DNA from: Deltaproteobacteria bacterium | GTDB taxonomy: Bacteria > Desulfobacterota > DSM-4660 > Desulfatiglandales > HGW-15 | Length of the DNA stretch: 37,549 nt | Direction of reading: 5' to 3' | NCBI GenBank assembly: GCA_019308985.1 | Contig: JAFDHB010000016.1 | Coordinates: forward strand, 1-37,549 | Shown: in pieces, positions 1 through 8,219 of the stretch | How positions within the stretch are numbered: the first letter of the stretch is position 1 | Layout of the letters: every line of letters starts with the position of its first letter | Made by a program: the position numbers and the translations under genes | The notes under the pieces: generated by a model | Seen by the model: only the letters and a program-made list of their open reading frames with translations | The model's database searches: none | What the model was told of the DNA's origin: nothing

Positions 1-132
1 AAAGGGGAATTCATGCTGAAAGTTTCCCCTGATGTGCGGGAGTGGGCATGGGGTGAGTACCAAGAAAGGGGTTACCCATTTCCCTGTGGATCAAAAGCAG
101 GAAAAGACTATCAGCGTAAAAAGCGAGCGTAA
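1..132 (+). CDS. Possible C-terminal fragment of an unknown gene cut by the left edge
   Basis: Frame 1 is open from the first base to a TAA at 130-132 and encodes 43 residues with plausible composition (VSPDVREWAWGEY in the middle, a basic tail KKRA). I do not recognise the family. The other two plus frames are stopped early. The tail runs into the AAAAAGCG-rich repeat that follows, so the stop may be fortuitous. A short related string (ERG then PFP) is encoded near 1610-1630 on the far side of the intron-like region, which could mean an interrupted or duplicated sequence. The fragment is too short to exclude chance. Confidence 0.25.
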   Translation, partial: KGEFMLKVSPDVREWAWGEYQERGYPFPCGSKAGKDYQRKKRA

Positions 133-148
133 AAAGCGCTAAAAAGCG

Positions 149-370
149 CGTAAAAAGCGGGACGACCTTCAATATTCAAATAACGCAATTATCAAGCTCC
201 GGTGCCCTTTGTTTTTGCAGTCTTCGGCCAGCACTGAATCAGCCAACTGAAAGGGCCAGAGGCCACGTCAAATCTCCTGACCCAAATCCACCACTGACGT
301 ATGGAGCAATTATTGAGTTATTGAAGGTCGTCCCGCTTTTACGCTTTGAAGGTCGTCCCGCTTTTACGCT
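149..370. repeat. Inverted repeat with a duplicated right arm
   Basis: A 25-bp unit beginning TTGAAGGTCGTCCCGC occurs twice in perfect tandem at 321-345 and 346-370. Its reverse complement, with one extra A, lies at 149-173. The arms enclose about 150 bp. The left arm is preceded by short reiterations of AAAAAGCG (about 119-160). It may be the end of a small mobile or repetitive element. No transposase is present. Confidence 0.7.
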
Positions 371-419
371 TTCTCGCAGCATAAAGCGAATGGTGCAGCC
401 TCGTAAAACACGACCGAAC

Positions 420-1322
420 GGTGATAGCTGGGAGAGTTTGGTTGAGGGATAAACCCCGCTAAGCGGGGATACACGCCGATCCTCTAATTATTGGGAGAAG
501 GCCGGTGCCATCAGGGAAGCAAAGGGCGAGAGCACCTGATGGGGACCCGGGGTAGGGCCAGTGGCATGCGGTGAAAGGTAACGGAGGTAGGGCCTGAGAT
601 CCCAGCGTCTCCGCAGGACTCCAACTGCGGTAAGCCTTTCTCAAATCGGGTAAAAGCGGTAAGAGGCGGGTTATGGGCGTAGGGAAGTCGGAGTGGTCTT
701 GAAGTGATGAAGGGTAAGACAACATAACTTACCTAGAGCGTGGGACCATACTTCGACCACGTTTGGACTGTAAGTTGAGATGCGAAACAGTGGGTTTATT
801 GGAGACATAGGGATAAAGCCCGGGATTAGGGACTCCCGAGACCAAATCCCTGCTGTAGCCGTTGGAGACTGGTGCGGCTGACAGGCCAAGAATAAGCCGT
901 CTCAAACTATGTTTTGATGGACCGACGAGTTGCATCTCTATCCGGTAACGGTAAGAAGGCATGAGTGCTCAAGGAGCTATTAACGTGCGCCATAAGGTTT
1001 CTGACTTACAGTGTAAACTGTCCCATGCAGCGAAACAGTCGCTGGATAGGAAATTCGGAGCTTTGTTCGAGATCGGATACGAATATTCCTGAAGCGGAAG
1101 TACAGTGATCAATCGAGGGGCACAAGGAGAGTCCACGGCAATTTACCTGGTCGACTGGGATTATACCAGTTCGCTTAATCGCTGTGCATCAACGACAACG
1201 GTTGCTGATAAGCACATGGGGAAGGTCGTCGGTGAGCCGTAACGGGGAAAACTCGACTTACGGTTCGACGAGGGGGCCAAGGGAAGGTTGATGTAGTCAA
1301 CTGCACCGAGGTTCTACTCTAC
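420..1322 (+). mobile_element. Group II intron-like region lacking a reverse transcriptase; 5' end unresolved
   Basis: The stretch ends in a well-formed group II intron domain V and a domain VI-like stem (separate entry). Upstream it is rich in stable hairpins and has no convincing reading frame. Examples are the inverted repeat CCATCAGG/CCTGATGG near 508-541 and a CGTGG/CCACG hairpin near 739-761. No reverse transcriptase/maturase is encoded on either strand, so it is either an ORF-less intron or a decayed copy. GUGYG-like 5' candidates occur near 871 and 985, but I could not build domain I. The left limit given here is therefore a guess. Confidence 0.4.
1234..1322 (+). ncRNA. Group II intron domains V and VI (3' end)
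   Basis: Domain V (1234-1266) is GAGCCGTAA paired over 9 bp with TTACGGTTC. It has an inner CGGG/CTCG stem, a GAAA-type loop and a two-base AC bulge on the 3' side. This is the canonical group II layout, including the AGC catalytic triad at its start. It is followed by a linker GACGAGGGGGCC and a domain VI-like stem containing GTTGA/TCAAC. The end CTCTAC matches bacterial intron 3' ends, placing the splice site near 1322. Seen directly: the fold and motif. Splicing ability is not shown. Confidence 0.72.
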
Positions 1323-1365
1323 CAGTAAGTGCCCGAGAGTGCTTCTTTTCTTGTGGGGTGGGGCC

Positions 1366-1446
1366 GGCAACATGGTTGCCTAACTCCATAAGGCGGCAAC
1401 ACGGTTGCCTTGGTCCATAGTTTGAGGGGATCGCAACTGAAAGTTG
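1366..1446. repeat. Three short palindromes
   Basis: GGCAACATGGTTGCC (1366-1380) and GGCAACACGGTTGCC (1395-1409) are near-identical palindromes whose starts are 29 bp apart. A third hairpin, GCAACTGAAAGTTGC, follows at 1432-1446. They sit just downstream of the intron 3' end. Further on, about 1530-1585 has degenerate reiterations of CCTGGTT. The function is unknown. Confidence 0.6.
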
Positions 1447-1636
1447 CTCTTACAGGGGGAGGGGTGTCAGGGTCAAGGCGAAGAGATTGCCATGCTTGGA
1501 CGAACAGAGTGTGCTTGTTGGGCTTTCCGTCCGTTTGGTCGCTTGGTCCGCCTGGTTCGATTAACCTGGTTCCTGGTTCGGGTCCATCAATTTACTCTCT
1601 GCATCGTGAAAGAGGGGGTCACCCATTTCCCCGAAA

Positions 1637-1674
1637 CGAAAAAGCCCTGGAAGTTGTCTTAATTCCAGGGCTTT
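1637..1674 (-). terminator. Rho-independent terminator of tRNA-Ser
   Basis: Read on the minus strand, AAAGCCCTGGAA pairs perfectly over 12 bp with TTCCAGGGCTTT around a 10-nt loop (1641-1674). The stem runs directly into TTTTTCGTTT. It lies 33 nt beyond the 3' end of the tRNA, the correct place to end its transcript. Confidence 0.78.
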
Positions 1675-1707
1675 ACGGACTTTCTAGGATGTTGTCGGAT
1701 TATCGTT

Positions 1708-1798
1708 TGGCGGAGGGAGTAGGATTCGAACCCACGGTCCACCTTAGGCGGACAGCGGTTTTCAAGACCGCCGCCTTAAACCACTCGGCCATCCCTCC
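1708..1798 (-). tRNA. tRNA-Ser (anticodon TGA)
   Basis: The minus strand begins GGAGGGATGGCCGAGTGG, the typical class II serine tRNA start. It has anticodon stem-loop CGGTCTTGAAAACCG (anticodon TGA, reads UCA and related serine codons), a long variable arm, a T arm containing GGTTCGAATCC, an acceptor TCCCTCC pairing with the 5' end, discriminator G and an encoded CCA at 1708-1710. All arms are intact. Confidence 0.97.
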
Positions 1799-1877
1799 AC
1801 CGATTCAGGATTTCTATTGTTCAAATATTACCACGGACATCATATCCAGTCAAAATTTTTTGATACCAACATTCCGT

Positions 1878-2537
1878 TCACTTCCCGGCCATCCTCTCCC
1901 TCATTTTGGTGATCGTGCCCGCGTAGTTATTACTGTAAAATATGGCTGATCCTGCAACGAATACGTCCGCCCCTGCCGCGGAAACCGCTCCAATGGTATC
2001 CGGGGCGATTCCGCCGTCTACCTCTATCTCCACGTCAAGGCCCCTCTCATCTATCATCTCTCTGAGTCTGGCAATCTTGGGTACAACGCTCCTGATAAAT
2101 TCCTGGGCCTCGAACCCGGGGTTCACCGTCATAAGAAGGACCATGTCCACGTCTTCCAGGACATATTCCAGAGTGCTCAATGGGGTACCGGGGTTCAGGG
2201 ATATGGCCGGCTTTGCCCCGGTCTTCCTGATGAGCTGAACAGACCTGTGGATGTGATCTACCGCCTCCACATGGACGGTAAGGATATCTGCTCCCGCCTT
2301 TACAAAATCATGGATAAACTGGTCCGGATTGGATATCATGAGATGCACATCAAGTGGCAGCCTGGTAATGGAGCGAACCGCTTTCACTACCATCGGACCG
2401 ATGGTGATATTGGGCACGAAGTGGCCGTCCATTACGTCTAGGTGTATGTAGTCAGCCCCCGCCCTTTCAACCGCCTTAACTTCTTCTCCCAGCCGCGTAA
2501 AGTCTGCCGATAAAACAGACGGTGCTATCTTCCCCAT
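1878..2537 (-). CDS. rpe: Ribulose-phosphate 3-epimerase
   Basis: Interconverts D-ribulose 5-phosphate and D-xylulose 5-phosphate in the pentose phosphate pathway; cytosolic TIM barrel. The protein is 219 residues, normal for the family. Diagnostic strings are [10 protein letters not shown] at the N-terminus, [12 protein letters not shown] (metal-binding His and catalytic Asp), HLMI, TVNPGF and EVDGGI (second catalytic Asp), with GSAIF near the C-terminus. The start at 2537 is preferred over an ATG at 2543, because GGGAGG lies about 8 nt before 2537 but almost touches 2543. The encoded start [13 protein letters not shown] also matches the family. It is the last gene of the def-fmt-rsmB-rpe operon, 24 bp after rsmB. 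Confidence 0.96.
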   Translation of the reverse strand: MGKIAPSVLSADFTRLGEEVKAVERAGADYIHLDVMDGHFVPNITIGPMVVKAVRSITRLPLDVHLMISNPDQFIHDFVKAGADILTVHVEAVDHIHRSVQLIRKTGAKPAISLNPGTPLSTLEYVLEDVDMVLLMTVNPGFEAQEFIRSVVPKIARLREMIDERGLDVEIEVDGGIAPDTIGAVSAAGADVFVAGSAIFYSNNYAGTITKMRERMAGK

Positions 2538-2561
2538 CCACATTCCTCCCTGCTTTCTATT

Positions 2562-3935
2562 TTATTTTTCAAACAAGGCGGCAAAAAAACCGTCCGTGCC
2601 GTGTACGTTGGGAAACGTACGGAAAAATCCATGATCATCAACCAGATCTTGAGCCCACTCAGGCGCACACTCTCTCAGATCCAATAGTCTGATACCTTCT
2701 TGACTCCTCAGGCAACGTTCCACTACGCCCTCGTTTTCCTCCCTTGAGATCGTGCATGTGACATAGAGCATCCTGCCCCCTGGTTTCAATAGGGGTAGAG
2801 CCCCATTAACAATCTTCTCCTGGAGGTCCGCCAGTCTGGCAATGTCCCTTTCTTTCCTGTTCCATTTGCCGTCAGGGTGCCTTGCCAGCACGCCCAACCC
2901 CGAGCATGGAGCATCTACCATGATCCGGTCAAAGGCGGAGCGGAAGACAAAGGAGAGGGCGGCCGTGGCATCGGCCTGGATCGGGAGGATGTTCTTGATA
3001 CCCAGCCTTCTCCTGTTTCTGTCCAGACTTACCAGCCTGCCGTGATTGATGTCAAGGGCGACCAGCCTGCCCCTATCACCCATCAACCCTGAAATGTGGG
3101 TCGTCTTTCCCCCAAAACCGGCGCACAGATCCAGGACGATCTCCCAGGGCAAGGGCCCGAGGAGGTGAGATGTCATCTGGGCCGCCTGGTCCTGGACCTG
3201 GAAGAAACCTTTCTCAAAGGAACCCAGTCCATCTACCCTCCCCCTGAAATCCTTAAAGATCACTGCCTCAGGTGAATACTTCCCCGGTTCTCCGGCCACT
3301 CCTTCCTTTTCCAACTCTTCTATGAGGGCTTCCCGGCTGATCTTTAAGGAATTGGCCCTTACCTGAATGGGACGAACTTGATTTTGGGCATCCAGCAAGG
3401 ACTCCGTAAATGAGTCTCCCAGTTCCCTGATCCATTTCTCCACCAGCCACCGGGGATAGGAATAATAGACCGAGAGGTATCCGACCCTATCCCTGATGGG
3501 ATCGGGAAAGCCTATATTATCTTTATTCCTGCATATGCTCCTGAGTACCCCGTTGACAAATGATATTACGTACCGGGCCCTGCCTTCCCTCTTTGCCTGC
3601 TTGACCGCCTCATCTACGGCGGCTGATTCCGGCACCCTATCCAAGAACAATATCTGATAAAGGGCCAGCCTCAATATATTCAGTATACTGGGCGATACCT
3701 TTCTCTTTGGGAAATCCAGTGACTGCTCTATAATCCAGTCCAAGCGCCCCCACCACCGCAACACCCCTTGGACCAACTGGACCACAAAAGCCCTGTCGCG
3801 CTCGTCCAGATCAGGATTCTTTCCAAAAAGTTCCTGGAGGTAGGTACCAAGGGGTTCTGGTCTACTTGACAGCCTGTTCAACAGAATCAGGGCGAGATCT
3901 CTTGGACTCTTCAATGCTATTCTCCAAGAATGCAC
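2562..3935 (-). CDS. rsmB: 16S rRNA (cytosine-967-C5)-methyltransferase RsmB
   Basis: Methylates C967 of 16S rRNA using S-adenosylmethionine. The 457-residue product has an N-terminal NusB-like RNA-binding domain (about 1-130) and a C-terminal Rossmann methyltransferase domain. SAM-site strings LDLCAGFGGKTTH and DAPCSGLG are present (Cys near residue 344), with the second conserved Cys in VTCTISREENE near 394. Both cysteines of the RNA m5C methyltransferase mechanism are therefore intact. The ATG at 3935 has a weak ribosome site. A TTG at 3914, preceded by GGAG and giving MKSPRDLALILLNRL, resembles the family start better and may be the true one. It lies 62 bp after fmt in the same operon. 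Confidence 0.94.
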   Translation of the reverse strand: MHSWRIALKSPRDLALILLNRLSSRPEPLGTYLQELFGKNPDLDERDRAFVVQLVQGVLRWWGRLDWIIEQSLDFPKRKVSPSILNILRLALYQILFLDRVPESAAVDEAVKQAKREGRARYVISFVNGVLRSICRNKDNIGFPDPIRDRVGYLSVYYSYPRWLVEKWIRELGDSFTESLLDAQNQVRPIQVRANSLKISREALIEELEKEGVAGEPGKYSPEAVIFKDFRGRVDGLGSFEKGFFQVQDQAAQMTSHLLGPLPWEIVLDLCAGFGGKTTHISGLMGDRGRLVALDINHGRLVSLDRNRRRLGIKNILPIQADATAALSFVFRSAFDRIMVDAPCSGLGVLARHPDGKWNRKERDIARLADLQEKIVNGALPLLKPGGRMLYVTCTISREENEGVVERCLRSQEGIRLLDLRECAPEWAQDLVDDHGFFRTFPNVHGTDGFFAALFEK

Positions 3936-3997
3936 TCATGGCGCTCTCAACACTAATGATGTCAACATCAGTATTATAGCATGGGCCATTCGGTCTC

Positions 3998-4972
3998 CTA
4001 CGTTCCCAACATGGTGCCCTCGGGCAAGGGACACCCGCGTAAAAATGTTTCAGCGTCCAACCTCTTTCTCCCTGGCAGTTGCATTTCCCTGACTTCCACC
4101 GCGCCCTTGCCCGTACCAACGACTATTCCTTCTCTGCCCATCCCCAGGACTTCGCCCGCAGCGGCTACGGTGTAGTCTTCATCTGCAACCCTGGAAGAGA
4201 ATAGCTTCACTTCCTTGCCCTGCCATGTCGTGAAGGCGCCGGGCCTTGGATCAAGCGCCCTGATAAGTGCTGATATCGCGGCTGCCTCCTTTTTCCAATC
4301 AATCAGGCATAGCCTCCGGTCTATCTTGGGGGCATAGGTCGCTTTTGTGTGGTCCTGGGGTTTCTCGACCACTTTCCCCTCACCCATAAGTCTGAGAAAC
4401 CTGAGTATCATCTCCCCCGCCCTCTGGGCTAGCCTGTCGTGAAGGTGACCGGCTGTCTCATCCGGTAATATCGCCACCTCCTCCTGGTAAAGGATAGGGC
4501 CTGTATCAAGGCCCTCATCCATCCTTATTATGGTCAGCCCCGTCCTTGACTCATTGTTCAAGATGCAAGTTTGTATCGGTGCCGCGCCCCGGTATTTAGG
4601 CAAGAGTGAAGCGTGGATATTTATCACTCCCCACCTAGGGATTTCCAACAGGGGCTTCTTTAGGATCTGCCCGAACGCAACGACCACTATCATGTCCGGC
4701 GCCTTCTGTCTCACTACGTCGCAAAAATCCCTCTCAGATACGCTTTCCGGCTGTAGCACCTCCAAACCCTTTTCCATGGCCAAGACCTTGACCGGGGGAG
4801 ATGCGGGTTTCTTTCCCCTGCCCTTGGGCCTGTCGGGTTGCGTGATCACCGAGGAAATTTTATATCCCTGACCGATGAGGGCCTTTAAAGGGGAAAGGGC
4901 GAATTCCGGTGTGCCCATATAGATAAGAATGGGTCTCTCGGGAAACTTTTCGCCGGAACGATGTGTAATCAT
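3998..4972 (-). CDS. fmt: Methionyl-tRNA formyltransferase
   Basis: Transfers the formyl group from 10-formyltetrahydrofolate to initiator Met-tRNA. The 324-residue length is typical. The N-terminal formyltransferase domain carries YMGTPEFA, the signature INIHASLLPKYRGAAPIQ (catalytic Asn and His) and MDEGLDTGPIL (catalytic Asp). The C-terminal OB-like tRNA-binding domain follows from about residue 210 and includes RALDPRPGAFT. The start ATG overlaps the def stop by one base (TAATG), which suggests translational coupling to the deformylase that later removes the same formyl group. Confidence 0.97.
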   Translation of the reverse strand: MITHRSGEKFPERPILIYMGTPEFALSPLKALIGQGYKISSVITQPDRPKGRGKKPASPPVKVLAMEKGLEVLQPESVSERDFCDVVRQKAPDMIVVVAFGQILKKPLLEIPRWGVINIHASLLPKYRGAAPIQTCILNNESRTGLTIIRMDEGLDTGPILYQEEVAILPDETAGHLHDRLAQRAGEMILRFLRLMGEGKVVEKPQDHTKATYAPKIDRRLCLIDWKKEAAAISALIRALDPRPGAFTTWQGKEVKLFSSRVADEDYTVAAAGEVLGMGREGIVVGTGKGAVEVREMQLPGRKRLDAETFLRGCPLPEGTMLGT

Positions 4973-5508
4973 TATTTATCCTGTGACATTCCCCTTTTCA
5001 GCATCTTCTTCAATTTCTTGTTATAAAGGGCTCTCTTGAGGCTGCTTACGTGGTCTATGAACAGGACTCCGTTCAAGTGATCTATCTCATGTTGCAAACA
5101 CACGGACAGAAGTCCTTCCGCGTCGATTTCTACCGGCCTTCCGTGCCTGTCCACACCCGTCACCTTTACGTATGCCGGCCTCGTGATTTCCGCGGAAAAA
5201 TCGATGACACTCAGACACGATTCCTCCTGGGTGGCCTTGCCTTCCGCCTGGACGATCTCCGGATTTATCAGTACGCAAAGATTAGGACCCTCCTCCCTGG
5301 GAGATAAATCGAAGACGATAATCCGAACAGGCTCACCTACCTGATTGGCGGCCAGGCCTATCCCAGGCGCGGCATACATGGTCACCGCCATCCTGTCTAT
5401 AAGGGCCTGAATTTCTTCATCGATATTTTCCACGGCCCTGGCCTTTTCCCGGAGCACGGGTTCAGGATAGGTGAATACCTTCATGGGCTTGTGATTATTA
5501 CCGCTCAA
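4972..5508 (-). CDS. def: Peptide deformylase
   Basis: Removes the N-formyl group from nascent proteins; a metalloenzyme of 178 residues. All three family motifs are present: GIGLAANQVG, ESCLS and QHEIDHLNG. These supply the Cys and two His metal ligands and the catalytic Glu. Motif II reads ESCLS instead of the commoner EGCLS, a mild substitution seen next to the ligand Cys. It is the first gene of the minus-strand operon, with a sigma-70-like promoter about 105 bp upstream. Confidence 0.97.
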   Translation of the reverse strand: MSGNNHKPMKVFTYPEPVLREKARAVENIDEEIQALIDRMAVTMYAAPGIGLAANQVGEPVRIIVFDLSPREEGPNLCVLINPEIVQAEGKATQEESCLSVIDFSAEITRPAYVKVTGVDRHGRPVEIDAEGLLSVCLQHEIDHLNGVLFIDHVSSLKRALYNKKLKKMLKRGMSQDK

Positions 5509-5613
5509 GACAAGAACCCTACCTTTCCTGCTGTTTTGTTTTTCCAGTACGATAAACTGGCTCTTGAACTCCCTGGTCTTTTTTCATCGCAACTATCAAT
5601 CCTATTGTTAATA

Positions 5614-5642
5614 ATATTAAATCCTGGGCTGGAATAAATCAA
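5614..5642 (-). promoter_or_regulatory. Putative sigma-70-type promoter of the def operon
   Basis: On the minus strand, TTGATT (5637-5642), a 17-bp spacer, then TAATAT (5614-5619). This is close to consensus, and transcription would start near 5607, leaving a leader of about 100 nt before def. It lies in the 194-bp divergent gap between def and the HD-domain gene. Confidence 0.55.
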
Positions 5643-5702
5643 GTTAAGGCCGCATCAAATCTTTCTTGACTTTCTCGAAGGGAATCCATTATTGAGGAAC
5701 TC

Positions 5703-6296
5703 ATGAAAGATATGGCAAATTTTCTTTTTGAAGTGGGGATGCTCAAGAAGACGCCGAGAACCGGATATCAATTCCTTGGCTCCGGCCGTGAATCCGTGGC
5801 GGACCATTCCTTCAGGACTGCTGTCATAGGATACATCCTCGCGAAGAAGGAGCCTGGGGCGGATCCACTCAAGACCATCCTTATGTGTCTTTTTCATGAC
5901 CTCCCTGAAGCCAGAACCGGTGACCATAACTACGTCAACAAGAGATATGTACAGGTGGACGAAGAAGGAGCCCTCAGGGATCTGGCTTCCAAGTTGCCCT
6001 TTGGCGGCGAGATTGTTTCCTTGGTACGGGAATTCAACGACGGCAAGTCCAGGGAAGCAAACATGGCGAGAGACGCAGACCAAATCGACTTGATCGTGGA
6101 ACTCAAGGAACAAAAGGATCTGGGCAACAAGTATGCCGAAGAGTGGCTTAGCTACGCATTGAAGAGGCTCACTACCGAAACCGCGAGAAAAATGGCCGAC
6201 GCGATCTTGAATACGGATAGTACCGAGTGGTGGTTTGAAAAAAAGACAGACTGGTGGGTAAATGGCCCCCAAAATAATCGACAGGGGAAGAAATAG
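5703..6296 (+). CDS. HD-domain phosphohydrolase (YfbR/HDDC2-like)
   Basis: A 197-residue protein of the HD metal-dependent phosphohydrolase superfamily, closest by motif to the 5'-deoxynucleotidase YfbR/HDDC2 group. The metal-site pattern is visible in order: ESVADHSFR (first His), LFHDLPEARTGD (the HD pair followed by the family's E-R-GD signature) and ARDADQIDLIVE (last Asp). Hydrolysis of deoxynucleoside monophosphates is inferred from family only. The start ATG follows GAGG at a good distance. The end overlaps the next gene's start by 35 bp, so the two are probably co-transcribed. Confidence 0.82.
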   Translation: MKDMANFLFEVGMLKKTPRTGYQFLGSGRESVADHSFRTAVIGYILAKKEPGADPLKTILMCLFHDLPEARTGDHNYVNKRYVQVDEEGALRDLASKLPFGGEIVSLVREFNDGKSREANMARDADQIDLIVELKEQKDLGNKYAEEWLSYALKRLTTETARKMADAILNTDSTEWWFEKKTDWWVNGPQNNRQGKK

Positions 6297-6870
6297 GTCA
6301 ACCCTCACTTCCCAGGGCATGATCTTCAAGATCACCTTTGCCGTTTCCCTCTTTCTCCATGCCGCAGTGGTCTTTTCCTTGAGGGACGTCTTGGTCCTTC
6401 AATGGGAACCTCCGGACCTCAGGACTTACAGGATAGAGTTGGTCCGGCCCCCGGCCAAAGACCTGGATCAGCTTGATACCCATAGGGCCGAGATATCCGG
6501 GATAAGGGACCAAAAGGAGACACCACCCGATCAGAGCGAGGATACTATCTCCCTTGATACCTCGGACAAGAGATATGTCTCCTACGCAAGGGCGATAAAA
6601 GAGAACATCTTGGTCCACTGGCGATATCCGCCGGAGGCCAAAAATGCATTGCTCGAGGGCAAGCTTAGGATCACCTTCACTCTCGACAGAGGCGGCAGGG
6701 TCATCGCTATAAAGGTCTCAAAGGCATCGGGACATGACGTCCTTGACCACGAGGCGGTCAGGGCCATAAATGCCGCTTCCCCCTTTCCCCCCTTCCCACC
6801 ACACATTACCGTGAGCCGCCTCCACATAAACGCGGACTTTGAATACCGCCTCAAGAGGAGAAAACAATAG
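6262..6870 (+). CDS. TonB-like energy-transducing protein
   Basis: A 202-residue protein with a short cytoplasmic start and one membrane-spanning segment (about residues 22-39, FKITFAVSLFLHAAVVFSL). A periplasmic linker leads to a C-terminal TonB domain recognisable by VHWRYPPEA, GKLRITFTLDRGG and VSKASGHDVLDHEAVRAI. TonB proteins couple the ExbB/ExbD motor to outer-membrane receptors; no exbBD or receptor is in this window. The linker is short and not strongly proline-rich compared with enteric TonB. The ATG at 6262 has GGTGGG upstream. An alternative ATG at 6319 just before the membrane segment would remove the overlap with the HD gene. Confidence 0.8.
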   Translation: MAPKIIDRGRNRSTLTSQGMIFKITFAVSLFLHAAVVFSLRDVLVLQWEPPDLRTYRIELVRPPAKDLDQLDTHRAEISGIRDQKETPPDQSEDTISLDTSDKRYVSYARAIKENILVHWRYPPEAKNALLEGKLRITFTLDRGGRVIAIKVSKASGHDVLDHEAVRAINAASPFPPFPPHITVSRLHINADFEYRLKRRKQ

Positions 6871-6910
6871 CGAGGCAGGAATGATAGCACACTCGATTTC
6901 TTTGGGGGGA

Positions 6911-7086
6911 TTGGTTATCAGTTATCGGTTATTGGTTATTGGTTATTGGTTTTAGAGTTGGACTCCCCAAATCATATTCTTTCTCCACCGGACATGCGAA
7001 AATTACCGGTTAGCTGGGTCCTAAAAAGAGATTACCGGCAACCGATAACAAATAACCGATAACTGGCAACTGGCAACTGGTAACAG
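6911..7086. repeat. Inverted pair of degenerate 7-bp tandem repeats
   Basis: This lies within the 397-bp gap 6871-7267. The left arm (6911-6954) reiterates GGTTATT/GGTTATC with period 7. The right arm (7031-7086) reiterates the complementary register, AACCGAT and AACTGGC, also with period 7. The arms can pair imperfectly around a 76-bp spacer. No gene is seen in the gap. The remainder, 7087-7267, carries the putative dnaJ promoter. Confidence 0.7.
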
Positions 7087-7158
7087 ACCAAGGAACGAAC
7101 AATGAGCTTTGCCATCAACCACTGACCTGGTGCATCTCTTACGTGGGGATGCAGTTCC

Positions 7159-7186
7159 TTGACTTGAGTAATATCATGATTAGTAT
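7159..7186 (+). promoter_or_regulatory. Putative promoter of the dnaJ-like gene
   Basis: TTGACT (7159-7164), a 16-bp spacer, then TAGTAT (7181-7186), about 80 bp before the start codon. Moderate match only. No CIRCE-like inverted repeat or heat-shock sigma consensus was recognised nearby. Confidence 0.35.
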
Positions 7187-7267
7187 AGCAATTAACGATC
7201 CCCAATGGGGTCGACATCTTATCGCACATCCAATCTCTCAAACACAAAAAGGTGAAAAGACGAGCTT

Positions 7268-8212
7268 ATGGCCGGCAAAGACTATTACAAGATTCTCGGT
7301 GTATCCAGGTCTGCCTCTGCGGATGAGATAAAAAAGGCCTATCGAAAGCTGGCCATGAAGTACCATCCCGACAAAAACAAGGGCAACAAGGAGGCGGAGG
7401 CCAGATTCAAAGAGATCAGCGAGGCCTATGCCGTATTGAGTGACCCAGAAAAGAGAAAACAGTACGACACCTTCGGGGCCGAAGGGTTCAACAGGCGCTT
7501 CACCCAGGAAGACATCTTCAGGGATTTCGATTTTAGCAGCATTTTCAAAGAATTCGGCTTTGGGACCAGCGGAGGAGTTCATAACCTGTTCAGCCAAATT
7601 TTTGGGGGGATAAGGCATGACCCCTTCAGAGAGAGGAGATCCCCTTTCGCTTCGTCCTTCGGCGGCTTTGAAGGCCATGGCCAACCCCCCAAGGGTCGGG
7701 ACCTGGTGTACGAATTACCAATTACCCTTGAAGAGGCTGCAACGACCACTGACAAGGTCATATCCCACAGGGTCGGGGGGCTGCAACAAGACCTGTCCGT
7801 AAAAATCCATGCCGGCATAGATACCGGGAAAAAGCTCAGACTCCGGGGGAAAGGTGAACCGAGCGCTTACGGAGGCCCCAACGGAGACCTCTATATCCAG
7901 ATCAAGGTCCTGGATCACCCTCTTTTCAAGAGAGAAGGAGATGATCTTGTTTACAGGAAAGAGATCAAGTACTCGGAAGCCGTGCTCGGAACCGAGATCG
8001 AAGTACCAACCATCGACAACAAGACACTAAAGCTGAAGATCAACCCTGGTACCCGGGATAACGCCAAGTTCAGGTTGAAGGGCTATGGTATGCCCCGAAT
8101 GAACGGAAACGGGAGGGGCGATGCCTATGTACAGGTGAATATCGACGTACCCAAGAAGCTGAGCAAGAAGCAACTGGCCCTCGTCAAGGAGTTGGCGGAT
8201 GCTGGATTGTAG
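7268..8212 (+). CDS. DnaJ/Hsp40 co-chaperone without zinc finger (type B, CbpA-like)
   Basis: A 314-residue J-domain protein that should stimulate the ATPase of an Hsp70 (DnaK). The J domain occupies residues 4-70 with the HPD motif at 33-35. A glycine/phenylalanine-rich linker follows (about 75-145, [16 protein letters not shown]), then two substrate-binding C-terminal beta domains (about 150-310). The CxxCxGxG zinc repeats of true DnaJ are absent, so it is a CbpA/DnaJ class B protein. No dnaK or grpE is adjacent. It ends 7 bp before the PP-loop gene, suggesting one transcript. Confidence 0.93.
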   Translation: MAGKDYYKILGVSRSASADEIKKAYRKLAMKYHPDKNKGNKEAEARFKEISEAYAVLSDPEKRKQYDTFGAEGFNRRFTQEDIFRDFDFSSIFKEFGFGTSGGVHNLFSQIFGGIRHDPFRERRSPFASSFGGFEGHGQPPKGRDLVYELPITLEEAATTTDKVISHRVGGLQQDLSVKIHAGIDTGKKLRLRGKGEPSAYGGPNGDLYIQIKVLDHPLFKREGDDLVYRKEIKYSEAVLGTEIEVPTIDNKTLKLKINPGTRDNAKFRLKGYGMPRMNGNGRGDAYVQVNIDVPKKLSKKQLALVKELADAGL

Positions 8213-8219
8213 GTCTTAG

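Noticed and set aside
149..370. Possible CRISPR array
   Set aside because: The 25-bp copies are directly adjacent with no spacers, one copy is inverted, and no cas gene is present.
459..962. Several 70-90-codon minus-strand frames in the intron-like region
   Set aside because: They overlap hairpin-rich DNA, have no ribosome sites or family features and fit structured RNA better.
1410..1949. 179-codon plus-strand frame
   Set aside because: It runs through palindromes, the terminator, antisense through tRNA-Ser and into the end of rpe, so it cannot be a normal gene.
5655..6335. 226-codon minus-strand frame opposite the HD-domain gene
   Set aside because: The plus-strand product has the complete HD metal-site pattern; the antisense product has no recognisable features.
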